A DNA stretch of 25,573 nt from G020354785 sp964521285 (GTDB lineage: Bacteria > Bacteroidota > Bacteroidia > Bacteroidales > UBA10428): NCBI GenBank assembly GCA_964521285.1, contig CAZFQS010000034.1, forward strand, positions 1 to 25,573, written 5' to 3'. The number at the start of each line of letters is the position of its first letter. The first letter of the stretch is position 1. Positions 14,634-21,421 of the stretch are shown piece by piece. The notes under the pieces were generated by a model. The model saw nothing but the letters and a program-made list of their open reading frames with translations. It searched no databases and was not told where the DNA came from. The translations under genes and the position numbers were made by a program.

Positions 14634-15348
14634 TATTATCTATTTTTTCAGAAATATCTATGCCTATATCTTGCATTAATGATGCAAAATGTCCTTCAGA
14701 TATTTTTTCTTCATCAAATAACTGTTTAGCCATACTACCGTAGGTGCCCCAAACTTGTTCATCATTTCCAGGTTTATATAAAATGTCTGGATATCCATGT
14801 AATCTTGCAGATTTAATAACCTCATTACATAAAATGTCCCTATTACTATCCGAAATAATTCCGAGATATATAAGTCTAATAACTAAAGCTTGCCTGGAAC
14901 AAGCATAGTATTGTTCGATTTTTATTAATGTTGAAAGATTAATATTATTCTTTTTTTGCTCTTTGGATGGAATTATTTCTATTATACCATCTTCAGGAAG
15001 TAAGAAATTTGAAGCAAAAATATCAGCGTGATATTCTGATTTGTTACTTTTATCGAATTCTGCAGCTTGACATTTATGAGTGCTAAACTCTTTATCTACA
15101 TATAAATGATACAATTCATGACAAATTGTAAAATGCTGTCTCCCAATAGAATGATTAGAATTTATAAGCATGAATTTTTCCTCTCCTGATTTAATTGCCA
15201 TTCCGGAGAAATCATCATCTAGTTTTTTAAAAACTGCTAAAATCTTTTCTTTTAATATAAGACTTTTCAAACGAATAGGTTCGATACTATTTAATCCAAA
15301 TTGTCTCCTTAATTTGGAAGCTTCATATTTTAATAACGATGGATTCAT
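14617..15348 (-). CDS. ImmA/IrrE-family metallopeptidase
   Basis: This 243-residue protein contains the zinc motif HELYH (His77, Glu78, His81) inside SIGRQHFTICHELYHLYVD. The third ligand is probably Glu105 in SEYHADIFASNFLLP. This is the ImmA/IrrE (DUF955) signature. Members of this family cleave a partner XRE-type repressor, as ImmA does to ImmR and IrrE/PprI to DdrO, and so derepress its targets under stress. The expected partner is the adjacent XRE gene, whose stop overlaps this start by four bases. The C-terminal half (about 130-243) is helical and resembles other long ImmA proteins; it may sense a signal or bind the PIN protein. The start ATG at 15348 is supported by the overlap. Confidence 0.9.
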   Translation of the reverse strand: MNPSLLKYEASKLRRQFGLNSIEPIRLKSLILKEKILAVFKKLDDDFSGMAIKSGEEKFMLINSNHSIGRQHFTICHELYHLYVDKEFSTHKCQAAEFDKSNKSEYHADIFASNFLLPEDGIIEIIPSKEQKKNNINLSTLIKIEQYYACSRQALVIRLIYLGIISDSNRDILCNEVIKSARLHGYPDILYKPGNDEQVWGTYGSMAKQLFDEEKISEGHFASLMQDIGIDISEKIDNNENKS

Positions 15349-15680
15349 TTTAGTTTACTTTTCATCATGATATAATTTTTAACTATTTTTTTAAATATGG
15401 CAACATTTCTTAGAGAATCTGTTGATAATTGTTCAGTATTCCTAAAAGCAAAAGCAAGTTCAGTTTGTGTAAGTTCTTTATTTTCTATAAAAAACATTTC
15501 AGGTTCAATACCAAATAAATCACCTAATTTTTCAAGATGAATAACAGGAATTTCACGTTCTCCTGTTTCATAAAAACTTATATTTTCCCTTTTAATGCCA
15601 AGATAATCTGCAAGAGCATCCTGGGTATATCCAAATTTTTTACGCCAGGATTTTAAATTATCTCCTACAATTTTTTTCAT
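15345..15680 (-). CDS. XRE-family helix-turn-helix regulator
   Basis: This 111-residue protein carries an N-terminal HTH_3 domain at about 8-62. It includes NLKSWRKKFGYTQDALADYL, then GIKRENISFYETGEREIP as the recognition helix and following turn, and LEKLGDLFGIEPEMFF. The remaining 45 residues form a helical tail (ELAFAFRNTEQLS) that could be the dimerisation part or the site cut by the ImmA/IrrE protease. It is the first gene of the minus-strand operon and overlaps the protease gene by four bases. Its own promoter region has repeated TGTAACA words, the likely operators, so negative autoregulation relieved by proteolysis is the simplest model. Confidence 0.9.
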   Translation of the reverse strand: MKKIVGDNLKSWRKKFGYTQDALADYLGIKRENISFYETGEREIPVIHLEKLGDLFGIEPEMFFIENKELTQTELAFAFRNTEQLSTDSLRNVAIFKKIVKNYIMMKSKLK

Positions 15681-15701
15681 AATTTTAATTTTGGTTAGTA
15701 A

Positions 15702-15746
15702 TGTTACAAATATACAATAAAAATTTAAAATATAAAATATGTAACA
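15702..15746 (-). promoter_or_regulatory. XRE-operon promoter with two putative operators
   Basis: On the minus strand a -7 box TATATTTG lies at 15714-15707, about 27 bp before the ATG; a good -33 TTTG is not seen. The 7-mer TGTAACA/TGTTACA occurs at 15702-15708, overlapping the transcription start side of the -7 box, and at 15740-15746, upstream of it, 38 bp apart. This is an operator arrangement expected for an autoregulating XRE protein. Confidence 0.55.
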
Positions 15747-15848
15747 TAAATAATTAATATAAATATTAATTAAATGCCTTATTAATAATATGATAAATTA
15801 TATGAGGGTATTCTTTATCTGAGAATTTATGTATAAAATATCAAAATA

Positions 15849-15855
15849 TGTAACA
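15849..15855. promoter_or_regulatory. Third TGTAACA word upstream of the XRE gene
   Basis: TATGTAACATTA at 15847-15858 repeats the core found at 15740-15746 (TATGTAACATAA). It lies about 170 bp upstream of the XRE start codon in AT-rich DNA without a gene. It may be a distal operator; on its own the support is modest. Confidence 0.35.
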
Positions 15856-15906
15856 TTATTTCTTACAAGTATTATTATACAATGTAATTGAATATTATTT
15901 CTTTTA

Positions 15907-16116
15907 CTCCATACCCATTTTGCTTCGCTTCACTGCACAAAAAGAGTGTTCCGTTCTTACGGCTCCAATAATTATAAAATTTTGCCTCCACGCTTTAAAT
16001 TGCGTTTATAAAGAAAAGATATCAGTAAGTAGATACTTTTGGAATTCTTAGACCTAAGCTATATTAATCCCGACTGAAGTCGGGATAGGCTATAATGCAT
16101 AAGCATTATAAGACAC
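15907..16116. repeat. Dispersed structured repeat, copy 3
   Basis: This copy carries CATTTTGCTTCGCTTCACTG, then CAAAAAGAGTGTTCCGTTCT, and ends with ATAATGCATAAGCATTAT (16093-16110). The middle differs: the CCCACTAATATAACC block and the long hairpin are missing, and a perfect stem TCCCGACT/AGTCGGGA (16068-16085) is present. The segment from 16117 to 16264 beyond it shows no gene or clear signal. Confidence 0.7.
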
Positions 16117-16264
16117 ATCTGTATATAAAAATCAATATGTCTCATAATTGGCACTATATCAAATAGCCGCTTTTTTGGTTCTATTCAAGGTTCGATTTTA
16201 TTTTGAAATGTCTGCGACCGGTTATCAAACTCTCCTGATTCATTCCAGCCGCACCCAGGTTATA

Positions 16265-17437
16265 TCAGGCCAGACCGCAAATGTTTTGAATAGTATTTTC
16301 CGGATTCAGGTTAAATAAGAATTCATCACATGGTAAACAAAGAGTTTTATTTTTTAATAATCTTTCTGTTCCCCGATAGAGCAAAATTGTCTGGCTTTCT
16401 GGATAATCCGACCTAAATTCTGTTAAAGAACGCAGGTCATGGTTTCGAATCTTATTGGAATTTTTCACCTCAATTGCATATATTCCCTGTTCTCCATAAA
16501 GAATGAAGTCAACTTCAATTCCTCCGCGAGATCGCCAGAAAAAGATTTCAAAATTATTGTTTTGATAAGCATTCCAGGCTTTCAGGTGCTGAAATATCAA
16601 TCCTTCAAGCCCTGCTCCGTCAATTTCATGTGGACTATCTAGGGGGCCTTTTGGTCTTAGTGCTTTAAAAACACCTGTATCAAAAAGGTAGAATTTCGGG
16701 TGTGCAACTAAGGCACGCTTTGCACGTTTTGTGAATACTTGCAGACGTGTTGCCAATAGAATATCTTCAAGTATCGAGATGTAGTTCTCTACCACTTTAC
16801 GTTCAACTTCACATTCCCTTGCTACATTACTGACATTAAGCACAGAACCATGCGAGAAACTAATTGATTCCAGAAAGCGAGAAAAATTCCCGATATTTCT
16901 CACCAGTCCTTCATACTGTACTTCTTCGCGTATGTAGAGTGATACATAAGTATCAAGCGTGCTTGAGGGATCACTTGACAGGTAAATGATTGGCAATAAT
17001 CCAAATTGGAGTGCTTTGTTGAAATCAGACTCTTTCCCTAATTCCGATAATAAGAAGGGATGCATAGTCTTTAACAATACTCTGCCAGCCATTAGATCCG
17101 AATCGGATCTTTTAAGTTTACGTGCACTAGATCCGGTTAGTATGAACCTGATATTACGATTATTCTCAATTATACTATGAATGGCACTCAGCATTTCGGG
17201 AACCTTCTGGATCTCATCCACTATTATGATTTCTTTATCAAGATTTGCGGATACCTGTTCAATAATTGTTTCAGGTCTGGCCTGGTACATTCTCTGTGTA
17301 TCAGGCCTGAGTAAATCGATGTATAATACGTCCGGATATTTTGCTTTCAGAAAAGTAGACTTACCTGATCCCCGGGGGCCAAATATAAAATAACTCTGAT
17401 TTGGTGCTTTAAAATATCTTGGAATGATTATTTCCAT
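16265..17437 (-). CDS. AAA_14/DUF4143-family ATPase
   Basis: From the ATG at 17437 this is 390 residues. An upstream TTG at 17449 is in frame but only about ten bases from the expected transcript start. The Walker A motif GPRGSGKST is at about 20-28, Walker B IIIVDEIQ at about 70-77 and sensor-like ILTGSSARKLK at about 99-109. A winged-helix-like middle follows (NVSNVARECEVERKVVENYI). The C-terminal DUF4143 part has GGIEVDFIL-x8-YAIEVKNS, a PD-(D/E)xK-like nuclease fold signature. This family (COG1373) is abundant in Bacteroidota; its cellular role is not established, though a nuclease-linked ATPase role is often supposed. It is a single-gene unit with its own promoter. Confidence 0.9.
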   Translation of the reverse strand: MEIIIPRYFKAPNQSYFIFGPRGSGKSTFLKAKYPDVLYIDLLRPDTQRMYQARPETIIEQVSANLDKEIIIVDEIQKVPEMLSAIHSIIENNRNIRFILTGSSARKLKRSDSDLMAGRVLLKTMHPFLLSELGKESDFNKALQFGLLPIIYLSSDPSSTLDTYVSLYIREEVQYEGLVRNIGNFSRFLESISFSHGSVLNVSNVARECEVERKVVENYISILEDILLATRLQVFTKRAKRALVAHPKFYLFDTGVFKALRPKGPLDSPHEIDGAGLEGLIFQHLKAWNAYQNNNFEIFFWRSRGGIEVDFILYGEQGIYAIEVKNSNKIRNHDLRSLTEFRSDYPESQTILLYRGTERLLKNKTLCLPCDEFLFNLNPENTIQNICGLA

Positions 17438-17466
17438 TTTGATCCACAATTTGGAATTATCAACTC

Positions 17467-17497
17467 CAAAATTAGAATATTTTAGTATTAATACAAA
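17467..17497 (-). promoter_or_regulatory. Bacteroidota-type promoter of the AAA_14 ATPase gene
   Basis: The minus strand reads TTTG (17497-17494), 19 bases, then TAATTTTG (17474-17467), an exact fit to TTTG-N19-TANNTTTG. The start of transcription would fall near 17460, about 23 bases before the ATG at 17437. Confidence 0.65.
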
Positions 17498-17998
17498 TTA
17501 ATTTTTAGATATATTCGATAAACAATAATGGGAGAATATATCGGAATGTACCGAAAATGATAGTCCTTCTCTCCTATTTAAGATATAAAAATCAGCTTAT
17601 CCCCACCCACTTTTTAATGGTATCTTAATGTAGAATATTTGGCTGTTTGTACTTTTCGTTCCCGACTTTAGTCCTGTAACAGCACCAATTTAATGTTAAA
17701 GAAAATTCTCGATTTTAATGACTCATTTTAAGCCATTTTAAGGCATTTTTCAGGATTTAGTTGTATATCACCCCTTAATTAGCCTTATATCGTTTTTTTA
17801 TGGGCATTATTTGATCTCCAGCACATAACCTGCAAACGCAGACAGACAGGAACCTGGAGATAGAAAAGTAACAGAAGATAGAATTGAATAATAAATCTTG
17901 CAACATTTCTTATAGCTTATTTCGATTTTGTTATATAGAAAATAACGAGAAATATTTTTATTTGAAGATTAACTAATTAAAATGATAATAGCGATGGG
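17498..17998. other. Gene-free upstream region of the susCD locus with small repeats
   Basis: No convincing gene lies here. Three near-identical 10-bp units (CATTTTAAGC, CATTTTAAGG, CATTTTTCAG) are packed at 17723-17752. An 8-bp inverted repeat, ATCTCCAG (17814-17821) and CTGGAGAT (17854-17861), encloses a small CTGC-AAAC-GCAG hairpin. These may be regulator sites or parts of an RNA leader. About 130 bp separate them from the promoter at 17999. Confidence 0.4.
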
Positions 17999-18047
17999 TT
18001 TGTGAGACTTCAAAATAATTCTATATTTGCAAATAATAAATTATTTG
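17999..18047 (+). promoter_or_regulatory. Promoter of the susC-susD-susC operon with overlapping palindrome
   Basis: TTTG (17999-18002), 19 bases, then TATATTTG (18022-18029) is an exact Bacteroidota promoter. Directly after it CAAATAATAAATTATTTG (18030-18047) is a perfect 8-bp-arm palindrome at the expected transcription start. It leaves a leader of about 165 bases before the susC ATG at 18202. The palindrome suggests an operator or a 5' hairpin. Confidence 0.65.
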
Positions 18048-18070
18048 AAGTTAGTTTAAAATCTGCCGAA

Positions 18071-18142
18071 ATGATTTATTCATTTACAGATCCGACCCAA
18101 GCATTTAAATCAATTGAACAATATATACAGACAAAAGAATAA
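18071..18142 (+). CDS. Possible 23-residue leader peptide upstream of susC
   Basis: A short frame, ATG at 18071, encodes MIYSFTDPTQAFKSIEQYIQ plus three residues and stops at 18142. It lies inside the susC leader, downstream of the promoter. No homologue is recognised, and it may be chance or the decayed end of a gene. Confidence 0.2.
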   Translation: MIYSFTDPTQAFKSIEQYIQTKE

Positions 18143-18169
18143 TCAACCTTAATTTAGACAATTTCTAAA

Positions 18170-18205
18170 ATGAGAAAATCAACCCAATTTATCGTACTAT
18201 TATGA
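18170..18205 (+). CDS. Possible 11-residue leader overlapping the susC start
   Basis: ATG at 18170 encodes MRKSTQFIVLL and stops at 18203-18205, so its stop overlaps the susC start (ATGA at 18202-18205). This layout would couple translation of the leader to susC. It is short enough to occur by chance. Confidence 0.2.
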   Translation: MRKSTQFIVLL

Positions 18206-21200
18206 AAAGAAACAGGCTATTTAAAGCACGAATTTTTTATCTGAAATCAATACTTTTTGTATTGATGGTTGGATTTGGTATGCTCTTACCAAATTCAGCC
18301 TGGGCTCAGGAATCCATTTCCGTAAAAGGAGTTGTTACGGATTCTGAAGGAGTTCCCTTGCCAGGTGTAAACATCGTTGAAAAAGGAACCATGAATGGAA
18401 CCGTTACCAACTTCAACGGCGAATACACTATTGTTGTACAATCTGCTGATGCAGTCCTTACCTTTTCTTCGGTTGGATTTTCTGCTCAGGAAGTTATTCT
18501 TGATGGCAGAAATGTGATCGATATCGTCTTAGCGGAAGATGTGCAAGCGCTGGAAGAGATTGTGATAATCGGTTATGGGGTGATGAATAAGGAAAGTGTT
18601 GTAGGGGCCATAACCCAGGCAGATGGAGAATCACTGATGAAAGCAGGGGGTGTTACCAATGCGGGTGAAGCGCTGCAGGGACGTTTACCCGGGGTTACAA
18701 CCATTATAGGTAACAATCAACCCGGCGAATCCGATCTTAAGATCTACATCCGTGGTCAGAGTTCCTGGAATGGAGAAGGTCAGCCTTTGATACTGGTTGA
18801 TGGAGTTGAAAGGAGCATGAATGATATCGATCTTAATGAAATCGATAGGATTTCGGTACTTAAAGATGCTTCAGCAACGGCTGTATTTGGGGTAAAAGGT
18901 GCCGACGGTGTAATTCTTTTAACAACGAAAAGGGGACAGCCAGGAAAAGCACAACTAAGTCTCTCGTTCAACTCCACCGTTAAAATGTACTCTAAACTGC
19001 CTAAAAAGCTTGATTCCTATGATGCCGCTTTAATCGGGAATGAAGCCATCATGCGGGAAGTTATGAAAACGCGAACTTCCTGGGATGATTATCTCCCGAT
19101 GGAGATTGCAGAAAAATACCGGAATCCGGCTACAACTGAAGAAAGTTATATTTACCCGAATGTTGATTGGGAAGAAGTGATTCTGAAAGATTATGCCATG
19201 GACCATAGGGTTAATCTATCGATTCGCGGAGGTTCCGATTTTGCGAAATACTTTGGTAGTTTGTCTTATCAGTCAGTTAGCGATATATTCAATGGAAAGG
19301 CATACGATAATAACAAAGGTTATGCCAGCGAATATTCCTATGATCGTTTCAATTACCGATCTAATCTGGACTTTGATATTACTAAAAGCACTCAATTTTC
19401 GGTTAACCTGTCGGGTTACTATGGTGTTCAGGAAAAGCCGCTTGACGATATGATGGTACCCCTGTTTTCTATTTACAGTTTTGCACCTTCTATTTATACA
19501 CCCATCTATCCCGATGGCTATTATGGCAGGTTTGTTTCGCACGACTGGGGCACACAGAATCCCGTTGTAATTCTTTCCAGTACAGGCTATAATACATATA
19601 GTAAGTTTCAGATTAACAGTGATTTCGAGCTGAAACAGGGTCTTGACTTTATAACAAAAGGTTTAAGTTTCAAGGGAAAAATTTCGTTCGATAACTATAT
19701 GCAAAGCCGGCAGCGTTTAAATGATCCGTCAATTAATCAGATTAATAATGTATTCTACCGTGTTTATGACAAAGACGGAAATGAAACAATTGTAACACCT
19801 CCGGGAAATAACGATTTTGACTTTTTCATACAACCCTGGACATTGGATCCCACGGAAGTTCAAGACGGAGAGAGAACTAGCAGATTAAATTATGAGTTCT
19901 CGTTACTTTACAACCGTGTATTTGCTGAAAAACACAATTTTACTGCCCTTTTTCTTATGAAACGGGAAAAGTATGCAGAAGATGATAATCCACAAGATGA
20001 TGCTGATGGTGTATATGGCGGATTTCCAAGTTTTAGGGAAGACTGGGTAGGACGATTTACGTACGACTATGATAGACGGTATTTTTTAGATGTAAATGGT
20101 GCTTATAACGGTTCTGAGAAATTCGGCCCCGGCTATCGCTTTGACTTATTCCCTTCGGCAGCCCTGGGCTGGATGATATCCAATGAAGCCTTTATGAGCA
20201 ATATGACATGGTTAGACAAACTTAAAATAAGAGGTTCGTATGGATTGGTCGGAAATGATAAATTCGTAAATGAGGATAAATCACCCAGAAGATTTAAATA
20301 TATATCCTCATGGAGCCATGGAGGAGCTGCTTATTTGGTACCCAGTACATTTAATGCCCTGTCTCCGTATGAGTGGTATGAACAATCAACGGTTGGAAAT
20401 TCTGATCTGCAATGGGAAACATCCCGTAAATCGAATATCGCTGTTGAATTTGCCATGTTGAGAAATATGTTTTCGGTGGAATTCGATTACTTTACGGAAA
20501 ACCGGGATAAGATAATGATCTATGGTAGAGACAGAAGTGTACCCGAATTCTATGGAATTGACCCCCCCGATTTTAACGCAGGAAAGGTAGAAGTTAAAGG
20601 TTATGAACTGGTTTTAGGCTTTAATTATCGTTTCAACAATGGCCTTACGGTGAACGCTGACTATAGTATAACCGATGCTAAAGATAAGGTTATTTTTGCA
20701 GAAGATCCGGGATTTACGCCTGATTATCAAAAAAAAGCGGGATACCCTATAGACCAGCCTACAAATGCTATTCCCGGTGATATCATACAAAGCTGGGATG
20801 ATATTTATATGGCCACACCGCTTGGTTCGGGTCAGGCGAATCGTCGTATTGGTTATTACGATCTGGTCGATTTTAATATCGATGGTCTTTATGACGCTGC
20901 TTACGACAATGCACCTTTTGGTTACCCGGCGCGCCCGCAAAAAACATGGAACTTCACAGCCGGTATGGGTTATAAAGGTATAAATTTTATGTTTATGTTC
21001 TATGGTACACAAAACGCAAACCGTTATTATGGTACTTCATCCTTTACCAGGCAAGATTATTTATTCTACGAGCACCGTCTGGGTTATTGGTCGAAGGAAA
21101 ATCCGGATGCTGCAAAAACCCTGGATCCATGGTCAAATACCCAGGCAGTCTCTGATCCGGATAAGAACTGGTACGATGCATCTGTGGTACGTTTAAAAAC

Positions 21201-21411
21201 CGTCGAAATATCATATGATTTTCCAAAAAAGATATGCGAACGAATTAGAATTGACGGCCTGAGGATTTTCGTAAATGGAAACAACCTGTACCTGTGGACT
21301 GATATGCCTGATGACAGGGAATTTAATAGCCTTAATAACAGTGGTACGGATTATCGGGGCGATTATCCAACCATGAAAAGGTTCAATTTTGGTCTAAACC
21401 TGAATTTCTAA
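18202..21411 (+). CDS. SusC/RagA-family TonB-linked outer-membrane transporter
   Basis: This 1069-residue protein has a signal peptide at about 1-36 (cleavage near NSAWAQ) and no STN domain. A carboxypeptidase-regulatory-like domain lies at about 40-113 (VKGVVTDSEGVPLPGVNIVE). The TonB box LEEIVIIGYG is at about 117-126. The plug at about 130-245 includes IYIRGQSSW, PLILVDGVE, ISVLKDASATAVFGVKGADG and VILLTTKRGQ. The barrel ends FNFGLNLNF. It should import a bulky substrate, such as a glycan or peptide, together with the SusD lipoprotein encoded 10 bp downstream. Regulation probably acts on the promoter at 17999; no sigma/anti-sigma pair or hybrid two-component gene adjoins it. No carbohydrate-active enzyme is in view, so the substrate is unknown. 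Confidence 0.95.
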   Translation: MKRNRLFKARIFYLKSILFVLMVGFGMLLPNSAWAQESISVKGVVTDSEGVPLPGVNIVEKGTMNGTVTNFNGEYTIVVQSADAVLTFSSVGFSAQEVILDGRNVIDIVLAEDVQALEEIVIIGYGVMNKESVVGAITQADGESLMKAGGVTNAGEALQGRLPGVTTIIGNNQPGESDLKIYIRGQSSWNGEGQPLILVDGVERSMNDIDLNEIDRISVLKDASATAVFGVKGADGVILLTTKRGQPGKAQLSLSFNSTVKMYSKLPKKLDSYDAALIGNEAIMREVMKTRTSWDDYLPMEIAEKYRNPATTEESYIYPNVDWEEVILKDYAMDHRVNLSIRGGSDFAKYFGSLSYQSVSDIFNGKAYDNNKGYASEYSYDRFNYRSNLDFDITKSTQFSVNLSGYYGVQEKPLDDMMVPLFSIYSFAPSIYTPIYPDGYYGRFVSHDWGTQNPVVILSSTGYNTYSKFQINSDFELKQGLDFITKGLSFKGKISFDNYMQSRQRLNDPSINQINNVFYRVYDKDGNETIVTPPGNNDFDFFIQPWTLDPTEVQDGERTSRLNYEFSLLYNRVFAEKHNFTALFLMKREKYAEDDNPQDDADGVYGGFPSFREDWVGRFTYDYDRRYFLDVNGAYNGSEKFGPGYRFDLFPSAALGWMISNEAFMSNMTWLDKLKIRGSYGLVGNDKFVNEDKSPRRFKYISSWSHGGAAYLVPSTFNALSPYEWYEQSTVGNSDLQWETSRKSNIAVEFAMLRNMFSVEFDYFTENRDKIMIYGRDRSVPEFYGIDPPDFNAGKVEVKGYELVLGFNYRFNNGLTVNADYSITDAKDKVIFAEDPGFTPDYQKKAGYPIDQPTNAIPGDIIQSWDDIYMATPLGSGQANRRIGYYDLVDFNIDGLYDAAYDNAPFGYPARPQKTWNFTAGMGYKGINFMFMFYGTQNANRYYGTSSFTRQDYLFYEHRLGYWSKENPDAAKTLDPWSNTQAVSDPDKNWYDASVVRLKTVEISYDFPKKICERIRIDGLRIFVNGNNLYLWTDMPDDREFNSLNNSGTDYRGDYPTMKRFNFGLNLNF

Positions 21412-21421
21412 AATAATTAAA

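Noticed and set aside
15907..16116. Long covarying hairpin in repeat copy 3
   Set aside because: The arms seen in copies 1 and 2 are not present. The middle of this copy is replaced by other sequence, so only two copies support the covariation.
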